NCBI RefSeq assembly: GCF_000004195.4
Contig: NC_030681.2
Span: forward strand, 28,472,982 to 28,536,981
DNA from: Xenopus tropicalis
Lineage: Eukaryota; Chordata; Amphibia; Anura; Pipidae
Direction: 5' to 3'
DNA: 64,000 bases
The position numbers were made by a program, and so were the translations under genes. The notes below the pieces were generated by a model. The model made no database searches, was not told the origin of the DNA, and saw only the letters and a program-made list of their open reading frames with translations. Below, piece after piece: positions 22,812-34,206 of the stretch (position 1 is the first letter of the stretch; each line of letters starts with the position of its first letter).

Positions 22812-24996
22812 ACAGTCGAGACAGGGGATATGTGATGTACAAGGAAATTAACACCCCTTTCATATATAATAGTTACAGTTTGGCCCTGAATACATTGTAT
22901 TACTAATATCAGTCCTACTGCTTTTCTTTAATCAATAAGATGCAAATGTAGCCACAAAACTAGACCTAATATATTCCCCCCACAGAGAGAGATTCAAGGC
23001 ATCCCTTTGATGTCATATAGGTTACTGGGTTACCCATTAGCTCACTACAAGGTTACAGACAAAACATCACCCTACCATAGGACCATGGCCATCCAAGATA
23101 ATATGAACCCCAAATTTCCAAACACCACCCCAAGGTACTGAGACCCCTTAGTCTCTAGTATATAATCAGATAATTTTGCCACAGCAAAGGGTTAACAGGG
23201 ATACTGCTCCCCCCAAAACCTGTGCAATAAAAGCAAACAATTCATGGACAGAATGACTTTACTCAAGCCTTTGCCTTAACATGGGGAGAGGTTTTCCAAT
23301 CAGTATGTCTAAACTGATAATTGTGTTTTTCATCCTGAGGGGAGTAATGTTCGTTAGGGGGCTAAGCGCCCGCCGGCAGTAGATGGTGAATATAATTGGA
23401 CTTTATCTGATTGGACAGTGATGTACAGAGAGAAGGGACCTAGGGAATAGATAATTAATAGTTTGGTAACAAAGTCTGACAGCAGGCAGAATATGACCAA
23501 AGTGCACATCTCCCAACCTTGACTTGCCCACAGCGCTATCAGAACCGGGACGTGGCCTTTATAGACACCCGTGCTTGTCTGCTTGGCTCCCAACTAACAC
23601 AACAACTAATGTACCAGTGGAAAGTTTGCCTCCTACAATCACAGCCACAGTACCTAACACTTAAAGGGACACTGCAACTTCAAAGCATATTGCAGCCATG
23701 TCCATTTTACTGGAGGTTAGACTGCTTCTCTAGAATGTTCCATTAAACTGATGCACATATTATAGGAAAAGAAAACAATCCAACTGCCTATAAATTAAAT
23801 AGTTTTTATATTTACACTCCTTCCTACAGGCTGTGCCTACACCCAAATGGAGCATACATAAAGTACGCCAAGGCTACCCTATAGTTGAGATGAATTTGTT
23901 AAGAATTTGTTCCCATCCCTGTTCTCAGTCCATAAATAAATATATTGCATACAGGGGATATTAGAGGTATAGCGAGCACTAATAGTATTTACAGCCCCCA
24001 CCAGATTATGATTGGAATAATGCGATTAGGAGGTAATACCTAAAGAATATATTTGCAAGGATTTTATAATCTTCTTTGTTGGCTAAAGCGAGCGGCAGAG
24101 CCCCAGCGAGAGGAATTTGTTTAATGGGAGCATTATGCCCTCACCACGGGCTGCCAGCAGCTGCACACCATGGGCACAAGCCAGGAGGGTACAGAGGTCT
24201 CTCCCCTGCTCTTGCTTTATGAGCACCCAGGGGAAGGTTTCCCTACAAACAACTAAACCTGCCCCCCCCCCCCCCAGCACAGCGGGCATTGATGCCTTTA
24301 GCGCCTGAATCCCTGTTTGCTGCCTGATCAAACGCTGGGCAGAAGTGGCAGGCTGCAACTCAGGGCAGATCAAATGAAAGGCTGATGTGGATTTTAGAGG
24401 CACCTTGGCTTTAACTTGCTAATTCTGCATATTTTCTACTTCATCCTTCTTGTGTTTATTAATCCCCCCCATTCCCAGCAGGGGCTTCCCCATGGCTGGA
24501 CAATTCCCAGTGTCCCCCCTTAAGCTTCTCATTATCTGTCTGTCTCTCTGAGCCATTGCTATGCTGGTCACATCCTTGGCCAGGCAGTGGATTTGGGAGA
24601 GGGGGGTGCCTAGAAGGGGATAAGCCCCTCTCAGTCACAGTGCAATGGAAACAATTGGGGGCTAGCGGTGCAGCAGTTCAGGGATTGGAGTGTAGGTGTA
24701 GCTGTAGTGCAAAGTGCTCAGCTCTAACCCAAGTCACTGTAAATGAGCGTGCCAGCCAGGTCTCTCCATGTACAACTCCGCTTCCAGGGATGATCGATTT
24801 CCTTTCTTGGCTGCGGAGCACACTATTGGAGAGACATTGCCACACAAGCACTTTTACTGACCCTGGGAAAATGCAAGCTCTTTAATAATCAAATCCCCCC
24901 AATAGCCCTTCCAATGTAAAGTTTAGTGTCTGTGGGCTCACTAAGCTGCTGGTTACTGAGGAGCAGGACTGGAACCTAGGAATCTGATTGTATGTT

Positions 24997-25216
24997 GCAC
25001 ACAGGCACACACACAGGCATACACACACACACACAGGCATACACACACAAGCACACAGGCATACACAGATATACACACAGGCGCACACACACAGACACAC
25101 AGGCACACATATACACACAGGCATACACACACAGACACACACACAAGCACACAGGCATACAAAGACATACACACACAGGCACACACAGACATACATACAC
25201 AGTCATACACACACAG
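24997..25216. repeat. CA-rich compound microsatellite
   Basis: About 220 bp of ACACAC broken regularly by AGGCAT, AGACAT and similar, giving an irregular 10-14-bp higher-order period. Reading frames through it on either strand are low-complexity (Cys/Val or His/Thr) and not genes. It lies about 200 bp from the proposed exon 1 donor. Confidence 0.9.
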
Positions 25217-25411
25217 CTGGGAAGGGGCTCAACTTGAGTCCCCTATACACCCCCCACTATGAACTTTCCCTCAGTCAGCAGAGGTTGTGACTCCCCAGCC
25301 CTGATGATCCCTGCAGTCACAACACATAGCAACACTCACTTCCCATAATACACAATCGGTATGGCATTTCCCATGAATGAAATCTGCACAAGGGAGTGTT
25401 TCCATGCTTAC

Positions 25412-25640
25412 CTGTCTGATCAGAGCCAGAGGGAAAATCCAATACTAAAACCAGATTCAGGAGTCATTCCAGGAGTAATGAGCAAAAAGAAAAAAAAAAA
25501 GGCAAGTCCTTAGGCTGCAGAGAGAGTGTCTGTGCAGGGAAACAGAAGAAACCATTCAGCTAGTACCATGCAGGATCAGTGAGCAGAGGGAACACATTCC
25601 AGGCAGATCCTCCCCAGCCCACCTCCAACTCTCAACTTAA
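25412..25640 (-). other. flrt3: Candidate noncoding exon 1 of FLRT3
   Basis: The minus strand reads GATCAGACAG/GTAAGCATGG, an excellent splice donor with the last exon base at 25412. It lies about 280 bp downstream of a GC-box pair on the same strand. No TATA box sits at a suitable distance, so the upstream limit is only approximate (25600-25680). No long reading frame crosses it, which fits a 5' UTR exon. The donor position is well supported by consensus; linkage to FLRT3 about 9 kb away is inferred from strand, the absence of another gene, and the family's gene structure. Confidence 0.45.
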
Positions 25641-25687
25641 AGCAAAGCATCTCACACAGCCACTGTGTATGCCTGATGTCATGCCTT

Positions 25688-25716
25688 GGGGCGGGGCAAT
25701 CCGCAGGCCCCGCCCC
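25688..25716 (-). promoter_or_regulatory. flrt3: GC-box promoter core, probably of FLRT3
   Basis: Two 9-bp GC boxes lie in inverted orientation, GGGGCGGGG at 25688-25696 and CCCCGCCCC at 25708-25716, in the most GC-rich spot of the surrounding 15 kb. A CCAAT sequence is at 25781-25785. This is typical of a TATA-less vertebrate promoter with Sp-family sites. The nearest splice donor downstream on the minus strand is at 25412, which orients it towards FLRT3. A second transcript on the plus strand cannot be excluded. Confidence 0.5.
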
Positions 25717-25782
25717 CACTGAAGGAATCCGCCTCTGCAGCCTGAGTCCTCTGAGCGGCACAAGAGGGAGCTAGAGGAGCCC

Positions 25783-25850
25783 AATCCACAAACCGACAGA
25801 CGGCATTTACTGTCCGTGTTGTCTGTGCGACTTCTCCTTTTTTGTGGATT
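25783..25850. promoter_or_regulatory. Paired FoxH1 and SMAD motifs: candidate activin/Nodal response element
   Basis: AATCCACA at 25783-25790 and TGTGGATT at 25843-25850 are the two orientations of the FoxH1 consensus. Between them lie CAGAC (25797-25801) and GTCTG (25821-25825), SMAD-binding half-sites in opposite orientation. The cluster sits 67-160 bp upstream of the GC boxes. FoxH1-SMAD composites mediate activin/Nodal induction in Xenopus, and flrt3 is reported to be activin-inducible. The motifs are seen; function is inferred. Confidence 0.45.
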
Positions 25851-26944
25851 TGTGTTTCTTACATTTAACCCCTTTGTCTGATAATGAGGAAATCGCTCGC
25901 TCTCCTTTGGTGCAGATTGAGAGGAAATAAAATCCCATAGAAATAAAATCCCATATACAGGGGAGGTTTATAGATGATAAATCGCTAGTGAATATTTTGA
26001 CTGCGCTTATGGAGCTTACTTGACTTCTATTGTTGCGCTGTCTTGTCCTGAAGCCTCTGCTGAACACTAAGAGCGATTGCAGCTCTCTGTACAGCGCTCT
26101 CTGCCATTTATTGCTATTATTATTACTATTTTTTCAGGGAATTGCCCAGCTGTTAGGATTGTGTGAGCCCCAGACAAGGCACCCAGCAGAGTCATATAAC
26201 TGCAAGGCTGTAAATACTGAGAATCCAGAGATATAAAGTGTGGGAAGGTGGAGGCAGTTCTGCTGGCAGGGGTGTATTAGAGTGCTTGAGTAGGATTCAG
26301 CCTGATTGCAAAGCTGTAGCACTGTCACTAGTGACAAGGGTCTAGTAGTGACCATTTCTGCCTCCCCCCTTAACAACTTTATTAAGTCCATGACTTGTGG
26401 ACTCTCCCCCTATAGTACTGCTGAATATGGTCTGGCAATATAATAAATCAATAATATCTTAGGTTGTTAGGCCATAATTACCCTAGCAACCAGGCAGCAA
26501 GATGCCAGTAATCCTGACACCACGTTGCATTTTCAGGTGAAACGTTAATACAGAAATAGACCACATAAAGACCTTGGTCACTAAAAAGAGCCATACAAGG
26601 GTAGTATTGCAATTAAAAATATAAGATTATTGTGTAACAACGATTCAACATTCATAAGATATGTACACAATATCGTCCAAGGATCAAACATATTCATACC
26701 ACCCAGCAATAAATAGCAAAAAAAGGTGAAGGCAGATACCCTGGATGGGAGAATTACCCCAACGTTTCAGTTTAGATGCCTTTGTCAAGGGAACTTTGAA
26801 AAATTAATACACCCTGAAAAAGTGGGCAATATAAAAAGTGTGCGAAAAATTAGTATAAAGTGAAAGTAGCATGCATGTTACTAAGTGGCCATTGATGAAC
26901 CTCTTTATAAACTGCACTTACCCAGCATTCCATAGGTTTATGTG
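25851..26944. other. No gene recognised; possible retroelement fragment near 26530-26800
   Basis: The region upstream of the FLRT3 promoter. AACGTTTCAG and TTTGTCAAGGGAAC near 26761-26794 resemble a retroelement end seen in frog genomes, but I cannot assign a family. Confidence 0.35.
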
Positions 26945-27009
26945 ATTATTATTATCATTTATTTATAAAGCGCCAACATATTCCACAGCGCTGAACAATA
27001 AGTACAACA
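26945..27009. repeat. LINE/SINE-type tail
   Basis: ATTATCATTTATTTATAAAG followed by CGCCAACATATTCCACAGCG and CTGAACAATAAG, the same signature as at 11451 and 50283. Confidence 0.65.
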
Positions 27010-27524
27010 ACTCTGTGAATAAAAGGGTGTGTGTGTGTATGTAATCTGTATTATGGAACAGCACAGTAAAATATGTTGCTGCTTTATGTATGTTTAACAA
27101 TATTAATTTGATGAGTTTCTTACAGAAAATACATATTTTTGCCTGTAAAGAGATTTTGTTTCCTGGTTTTAATTGGGTTATTTCCAGCAATCTAGTTCTG
27201 CTTTATTACCCAGTTTCCAAGCAGAAAGGCCATGGAAAAATTCACCACTGAAGTAATAAAAAGTGGACGTAAATAGACAGAGCTGGTCATTTAGGTGTTT
27301 TTGCATCAGTGATCTGTTTCTTCCGTTTCAGCTGGAAATTTGCAGTGTTTGTGTGGGATTTCACCGAAGGCCGAAGAATTATTGTATCATGAGAGCCATT
27401 CTATCTATCCAACCTCACGTGACTCATGGTCACTAGTACTAAAGCAGTGCTAATACTTTGCAAGAAAATCTACTGTATCATCACCTTGGCTGTCAGTAGT
27501 GTTGCTAATCACTTTCACTGAATC
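27010..27524. other. No gene recognised; short (GT)n
   Basis: A short GT run is at 27026-27037. Otherwise unremarkable noncoding sequence. Confidence 0.4.
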
Positions 27525-27618
27525 TCTCTGTATGTCTGTATCCTATCTATCTATATATCTATCATCTCTGTTATATATGTTTATATCAACTCTCTGTCTA
27601 TTTGAGTATATCTCTATC

Positions 27619-27662
<44 letters not shown>

Positions 27663-27791
27663 CTGTTTATATGTTTATATCAACTTACCTGTGTTTGCCT
27701 ATCTGTTTTACAGTGTGTCTATTTGTGTATCTGTCTATTTATTGTCTGTCTACTTTTCTCCATTTTGTTGTCTTGCTGTTCAGTGTTTTAG

Positions 27792-27841
<50 letters not shown>

Positions 27842-27945
27842 ATCTATCTATATATCATCTATCTAAATATCCATCTATCTATATATCTATCTATCTTCTA
27901 ACTATCTACTCTGGTCCTGACTACAGCATCTGTGGATCTATCTGT
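27525..27945. repeat. (CTAT)n microsatellite region
   Basis: Two pure CTAT tracts (about 27617-27661 and 27793-27841) are joined by sequence of degenerate TCTATCTGTC/TATATGTTT composition. The Ser/Ile/Tyr/Leu reading frames here come from the repeat and are not genes. Confidence 0.9.
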
Positions 27946-29073
27946 CTAGTAGAATAATGGTAGACCATGACCCTGAGAGATGTGTGGCCTAAAAAGGTTT
28001 TGATAAATAAAGCAAAATAAAATGCTACCATATTTTTTGATAACCTTGGAAGTCACATGTATAAGAGTTTAAGAAAGATTTTTTGTTTAACCTTGGAAGA
28101 CTCCGTGGTAAAGTAGCACCCATTGATAACAATACAAATAAATATACCTATAAATAAAGATGTTCTATAATTTAGTGGGCATGTATAGATACGTATAGTA
28201 TATTGAATACTATTTAGTGTATGTATTTGAAAGAATGGTACCTTCTTGCTCTTTAAGAACCTTTAATTTACTGCTGTTGGCCAAGGAGATGAATTGGCAC
28301 GTGATTGTGTTGGGCCAAATATAGAGGCATTTCCCTCAGACCTGCCCGACTCCTGCATCACACACCAGTGTTAGCACAATAAGCCACTCTCTTGCACCCC
28401 TAATTAGCGCTCATACATAGAATTATTGTGGCTTAGAAATAGAAACATGTTTGTACTTCCATCCTGACCTCATTTGTAATAACGGTTTGGGTTAAATTGC
28501 CACTATTACCTGTGTCTGCCAAAACAATCCCATATATAGGCTTTCATGTTTCAATGGCTCCTGTAATGTTCTTGGGGAACTTTCACATCTGCTTCTTTTT
28601 CATCTTATTGTAACAGTTCTAATGGGAAGCGTAGCTGAAATCGCCACTAAATGTCTGTTTGCTAGCAAAGGTCAGAATTAGGGGAATATACCACTAATGC
28701 CTATTGCAGCTGTGAAAACCTAATTCAGGGGCCGTGCCACCCACATAGCTTATTAAGAAACCGCTGGTAAATACGACTTCATACACAGTCAGGTTTATGC
28801 TGGGGCCCTTAGTACTAGATAAGCTTTGGGCAAAGTCTGTTTATATGGTGGTAAAATACATTGTGCTCTATGTTATAAACCATTATATATAATGTCCATT
28901 GTATAAACTCAGATTCAGAGCATTGGCAGAGCCATCATAATTTCCAGCGCAGCCAATAGCATAGAGCCTCCCACTGGCACCATTAATGACTTCTTGTTCT
29001 CATCCAGGCCCAGAAAAAGACTCCCCATAACTGTTCATGTCTAAAGGACATAACTGCCTGTGTAGCCCTAACA
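27946..29073. other. No gene recognised
   Basis: Over 1 kb of noncoding sequence without a repeat family I can name. Confidence 0.4.
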
Positions 29074-29547
29074 TTAAAGGGGTTGTTCACCTTTGATTTA
29101 ACTTTTAGTATGGTGTAGAAAGTAATATTCTAAGACAATGTGCAATTGGTCTTATTTGTAGTTTTTTTTAATTCTTTTAGTTTTTGTTCAGCAGCTCTCC
29201 CATTTGGAGCTGATCCAAATTAGCAGCTATTTGGCTGCTATGATCAAAATTACCTTAGCAACCAGGGTGTGGTTTGAATGAAATGAAGACTGATATATGA
29301 ATAGGAGAGGATTTGAATAGTAAAAATAAGTACTAAAAAATAGCAATAACCATGAAACTGTATTTCACAGGGCAATAGTTATTTGGCTGCTGGGGTTAGT
29401 AACCCCCGTTTGGAAGCTGCAAAGAGTTAAAAGAAGGCAGCAAATAATTCAAAAACAATAATAAATAATGAAGACCGATTGAAAAGTTGCTTATTGGCTA
29501 TTCTATAACATGCCAAAAGTTAACCTAAAGGTGAACCACCCCTTTAA
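29074..29547. mobile_element. T2-like MITE (TTAAAGGGGTTGTTCACC ends)
   Basis: Inverted ends TTAAAGGGGTTGTTCACCTT and AAGGTGAACCACCCCTTTAA with TTAA on both sides. The interior (GAAGCTGCAAAGAGTTAAAA, AAATAATGAAGACC) is typical of an abundant Xenopus family. Good preservation suggests a relatively young copy. Confidence 0.85.
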
Positions 29548-30072
29548 ACAGGGTTTTCTAGGTTTAGCGCATGAGAGCTTGCAATCTAAATGTTGCATAG
29601 GGAGAATAAGGGTACGTACAAATGAACTACTCTACTGCACGAACTACATTTCTGCAACAGTGTAATTGTTGGGGGTCTTGGAGATTATTTTTCTGTTTGT
29701 ACCTGGCACATAGACTAGAGATGTTATTATACTGTCCATGCACTAGGTTGGCCCGAGGGCAGAAGCAATGAAGTTTGAAGGATGGGCAAGTGTCATAGAA
29801 CTGCTCATCTGTACAGAGCCTAAGGGCACATTTAGCATTTTGATTGCCTCTCCTGAATAGCGGTAAGAACTCCAGGTCACATCCCACTGGTGTCACTAGG
29901 AAGGGACTTGAGGCAATACTGAATGTATTAAAATGCTGCCACTCTTATGATCAGAACCATATGTATGCCACAGCCACTCAAAATGCCCATAGACATAATG
30001 CTTTCTTGGTCGGATTCTGATCAGCCAGAAATATGCAAATATAAAAATATGGGTGTTTTTGTATAACTTGTG
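29548..30072. other. No gene recognised
   Basis: A 90-codon frame on the minus strand (29627-29896) has no recognisable similarity and is not called. Confidence 0.4.
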
Positions 30073-30534
30073 GGTTCAACTTCAAGTTAACTTTAAGTGT
30101 GTTATAGAAAAGCCTGTTCCTAGCAATTTTGGAATTAGTTTTCATTATTTAATTTTTATAGTTTTGAATGATTTGCCTTCCTTTTCTGCCTCTTTCTAGC
30201 ATTTAAATGAGGCTTGCTGACCCCAGTAGCCAAAAACTATTGCTTTGTGAGGCTACAATTTTATTGCTATAGTTACTTTTTATTACTTATCTTTTTATGT
30301 AGGTCCCCTTCTATACATATTGCTGTCTATCGTTCACACCACTGCCTGTTTACTAGGGTAAATTAGTATCTAGCGACCAGATAGCTGCTGAAATACCCAA
30401 CTGAAGAGATACTGAACATAAAGCTAAATAACTAAAAACCATAAAAAATGAAGGCCAATTGCAAATTGTTGCTGAACATCAATTTCTGTATCATGCAAAT
30501 AAAAGTTAATTGTAAGGTAAACTACTAATTTAAA
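30073..30534. mobile_element. Decayed T2-like MITE, second copy of the 29074 family
   Basis: Shares in the same order the AGTTAACTTTAAGTGTGTTA start, the ATTTGC..TTCTTTTCTGC interior, the AACTAAAAACCATAAAAAAT-GAAG tract and a GTTAATTGTAAGGTAAACTA end, with heavy divergence. Confidence 0.55.
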
Positions 30535-30864
30535 GCTGTAACATACATGAACAGATCCAAGAGTCTTGCCAAACAAGCACATCTTTGTCCATTTGGCCAC
30601 CTGGGTGCTGGGCCAAATCAAAGAGATCTGATTGTTTTTGATCGAGATCCTAATATGGGTCTATGCAGACCATTAGGAGAGGATTGAATCAAAGTGCTGA
30701 TATGGTCCCCGACCAAATGAATTTTTTAGCCTGATAGATATCTGATTAATATATATTGGTCAAGAAGGCCACTGTGGTGCACTCCATACAATGGGCAATA
30801 AGCTTCTGACTTGGTCTGGAGAGGTAGCAGGCAGCTTTTAATAGTCAATGTATGGCAACCTTAA
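30535..30864. mobile_element. Decayed MITE of the 6741-7121 family
   Basis: Abuts the previous element. AAAGCTGTAACATACATGAA at one end pairs loosely with AATGTATGGCAACCTTAAG at the other. Internal TTTGGCCACCTGGGTGCTGG-GCCAAA and GGTCCCCGACC match the family. Confidence 0.55.
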
Positions 30865-32690
30865 GTCCAGAATTAATTGATATAAAAATAATACCCAAGC
30901 TTCCTAGAGTGCAAGCTTGCCCGCTTAACTGCATGGTCACCCTTGCACTGGAATAGTGGGTGCTGAGTGCATTGCTAGTATTATTGGCCAGGTGTTTCCC
31001 TCCCAGCAGATTTTGTGTTTTAGTGTGGGGGGTTAAGGTTCAACACAAGAAGTAGCTACAGTGATTTAATAACCTCTCCAGCATACGAAGTCTCTGTATG
31101 TGAGAAAGCTGTAGAACAGTAGAATTATCCACCCAATTTAACTGTGGGGGAGGGACGGGGGGCTAAGTGCTGCCAAATTAAATGTTACAGGGCCTCTGAG
31201 TGCAGGATTAGCAGCGAGTAGCAATCCCCCCCCAGTCCATCCTACTTGCTAAGAAAAATAAACCAGTCGGCAGTCGAAATCTTTCTCAGTTGGTCCCACC
31301 ATGTGTTTTTCAGCTTTTCCTGCTACATAAAAACATGTCTCCTCGCAATCATTCAGACTGGCCGGCTCAGCTGCGCAGGGTACAAACCTTGTTCATTTAT
31401 TTGGGTCCTGGCACCAGCGGTGACATAAACTTTAAAGGGAGTCTGACTCCTCCTCGTAACAACAAAGCCTGACACTAAAATGCCATTTTATGTCCCAGGC
31501 CTTCAAAGCTCTTTGCAATTGGTTCTGGGCCCCTACCTGCTTTTTTGTTACAAGGCAAAGCCAGTATGTCTATATGCTTAGAGTGGATCAGATGATGTGC
31601 CCAGTGGGAACACTGGAGGGGGGCATGAACCTTATTTATTCAATGGTAATATCATCTGTATTTATAAGTATATCATTAGCCAAGTATAATGGCACATTGG
31701 GTGCTATATTGTCTGCAATTGCCTTTCCCTTGAGAGATGAGGCACCCGGAAATGCCTTGCCATTGGGCAGCGCTTCCCATATGTCCCAATTACACAGTAT
31801 TTTCAGGTGCTTTGTCAAGGGACCATGTGCCAGAACCTTAATCAGGTGTTGCCTTACTGATTGCCTTAGTTGTGGGCTTCTTAAAGTTACAACTTGCAAG
31901 TAGCGCCAAATTGAGAGTGCCAATGTGCCTGCTGCTTTCATGCACGCAAGTGAAAAGACTTGTGGCTAGGATTGTGCCAGGCCCATGTAGGTGACTTGTG
32001 TCCAGTAAATCAGGCACTAATGCTCCTGTCTACACAGAGCACTTTAAACCCATTGAAAATAACTAATTAATATTTTTCATTATGCAAAAAAACACAATTA
32101 TTTGAGTGGAGATCCCTTTTAATCCTATACAGAGCCATGTAGCTGCTTATTGCACATTGAGTTACAGGACCCCTTTTAAACCTTTGATTAAAATCCTAGG
32201 AAGCCAAATCAATCATGTTGCAGGCATTGCCCAGTCCCCACAGCCAGCAGCCAGCTATTTCCATAATAATGCTCCATTCCCTACAATACACAAAGCTTGC
32301 TGCTCAGACAATGGCACGGCTCTGCAGCACCAGGTCTGCCTGACAGTGTCACAATTAGCACCACATTTGTATATTGGCATGTACTAAACTAAAGGAATAT
32401 ACACAGCCTGCTTGTGGTTAGGAAGCAGTGTGTGAGTGAATAAACATTACAGAGATTTCCTAATCTATCCAGACAGGTCAGATTTTTGTTTAAATTCTAT
32501 GCACTTTGGGGAAGAAAAGCAGATAATATATTCAGTATTATTATGTAAAAGTTGTTAACACTATTACTATAATAGATTCCATCCCCTTGGCAGTGGTCTT
32601 CCCAAAAGCCCTTGACAAAGGGGTTACCAGCAAATGTTTTTTTCACCAATATGGATACAAAACGCAGCTCAGTTACCATCAAATATAATG
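30865..32690. other. No gene recognised
   Basis: Noncoding. CTTTGTCAAGGGACCATGTG near 31810 resembles the 26780 motif. A 137-codon plus frame at 31490-31903 shows no recognisable protein signature and is not called. Confidence 0.4.
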
Positions 32691-33115
32691 TACAGGTATG
32701 GGACCTGTTATCCAGAATGCTTGGGACCTGGGGTTTCACGGATAAGGGGTACTTTAATTTGGATCTCTGTACCTTAAGTCTGTTAAAAAAAAAACAACCC
32801 ATAAAATAAACCCAATGGGATTGTTTTGCCACCAATATGGATTCATGCAGTTTAGTTACCATTAAGTACAAATAACTGTTTTATTATTACAGATTAAAAG
32901 GACAGCATTTAAAAAAACTGAATTATTTAAAATGGTGGCTATGTAAGAAGGCCTTTTTGTAATTTGGAGCTTTCTGAAAAACAGGTCTCTGGGTAATAGA
33001 TATCGACCCCTTACTGTTTTATAATTACAAAGGAAAAGGAAAGCAGGCAAATAGTATTACTGTATTTTCGAGCTCTCTAGAAATGGATTTTCAGGTAATA
33101 GATTCCATACCTGTA
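32691..33115. mobile_element. GGTATGGGACCTGTTATCC family, enlarged copy
   Basis: Starts TACAGGTATGGGACCTGTTA and ends GATTCCATACCTGTA. At about 425 bp it is longer than the 335-bp norm because the TTATTATTACAG-like middle part appears to be duplicated (32880 and 33018 regions). Diverged. Confidence 0.75.
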
Positions 33116-33480
33116 GCAAGTTTAGAGGGGGTGTCTCGGATATTGGAATATTGCCCCCGAGGGAGTCTGCAGCAAGAAATGCATTGGCATGGGTGTAACT
33201 CCATTGCTCTGGGCCCCCCAGAGGGCCCACTGTGCCATGTTTACACAGTCGGGAGGGTAACCTGCCATGTGTGTTACTGAGCGTCAGTAATCCTAACTGT
33301 GCACTAACTCTAAGGAGAAAGCTATTAAGCCAAAGACCTAGTATAAGCAGTCCCAAACTGCTAATATCTCAGGAACCATTCAAACAGCTCACTCAGAGTA
33401 TTCCTGCAAACATTCTCAGAGGGGTACTCTGAGTGAGCTGAGATCAGTTTTGGGCTTAGACCCCCCTTAAACAAAATTGT
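33116..33480. other. No gene recognised; short inverted repeat
   Basis: CAGCTCACTCAGAGTA (33385-33400) is nearly reverse-complemented by TACTCTGAGTGAGCTG (33425-33440), a 16-bp hairpin arm pair. No gene. Confidence 0.5.
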
Positions 33481-33720
33481 CACCTAGTGCTTGGCATTGT
33501 CACCTAGTGCTTGGCATTGTCACATAGTGCTTGGCATTGTCACCTAGTGCATGGCATTGTCACCTAGTGCTTGGCATTGTCACCTAGTGCATGGCATTGT
33601 CACATAGTGCTTGGCATTGTCACCTAGTGCATGGCATTGTCACCTAGTGCATGGCATTGTCACCTAGTGCATGGCATTGTCACATAGTGCTTGGCATTGT
33701 CACCTAGTGCATGGCATTGT
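33481..33720. repeat. 20-bp minisatellite, 12 copies
   Basis: Exact 20-bp period, CACCTAGTGCTTGGCATTGT. Only two positions vary: CACC/CACA and CTTGG/CATGG. The variants are arranged in blocks, as expected from unequal exchange. Confidence 0.97.
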
Positions 33721-34206
33721 CAAGAGGAGGATTCAGTTGAGTATGGCAGCTCCCACACAGCTGTCACCCTTAACGATCATGCAGAGGTGCCATAGTTGTC
33801 AAGCAACAGAGGACAACTCCCACAGAAGCAGAACCCCCCCCCCCCTCCAGATACACCTACCAGTGCAACATAAACCCAACCCTGCAGTCTTGGTTACCCT
33901 GCCTTTATTTATGCTCCCTTATCTCCCACTCTGCTGCTTAATGTGTTTGTTTCTTTCTATTCCTGTTATCTGCTCTTGGTAATGCTTGCAAATTTGCCTT
34001 CATTAGAAACAGGAAGTGGATACAAGCTGCCTGACTGACAGGAAATATGATGGGACTATTGGCTGCAAAAAAAGCACAACTGTAGTGTTTTTACTCATCA
34101 TTATTCTGTATTTATATCGCATTGAGATATATTGCAGCCTTTACAGCATTTTCCATTCAAGTCAGCCCCTGCTCTGTTATCATTAGCCATTAAATCTGTT
34201 TTATGT
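33721..34206. other. No gene recognised; poly(C)
   Basis: A C run lies near 33834-33845. The remainder is unremarkable. Confidence 0.4.

Larger units (their letters stand above)
17493..25411 (-). other. Proposed FLRT3 intron 1, repeat-poor, probably regulatory
   Basis: Nearly 8 kb between the two proposed noncoding exons. I recognise no complete MITE. Visible content: a Sox-Oct composite motif (19614-19627), two short stretches like ACTACAACTCCCAG (18158-18171 and, on the minus strand, 22798-22811), a related GCTGGGACATGTAGT (20796-20810), an AT-dinucleotide stretch (about 21750-21860), an A run (19111-19128), a C run (24266-24276) and a CA-rich microsatellite (24997-25216). Segments around 17600-18000 and 18700-19700 carry many TAATTA/ATTAAA homeodomain-like cores and look like conserved noncoding sequence. 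That last point is an impression, not a measurement. Confidence 0.4.

Noticed and set aside
23660..23676. TTAAAGGGACACTGC resembling a T2-like end
   Set aside because: No matching inverted end was found within 1 kb.
24882..25290. Cys/Val-rich and His/Thr-rich open frames
   Set aside because: Low-complexity translation of the CA-rich microsatellite.
25807..26067. Minus-strand frame near the promoter, and a TATAAA-like word at about 25966-25971
   Set aside because: The frame has no recognisable family and lies upstream of the GC boxes; the TATA-like word is not positioned for the candidate exon 1.
27499..27957. 152-codon Ser/Ile/Tyr/Leu frame
   Set aside because: Translation of (CTAT)n tracts; no start context or protein-like composition.
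31490..31903. 137-codon plus frame
   Set aside because: No domain, no clear Kozak context, no flanking splice signals; probably chance.
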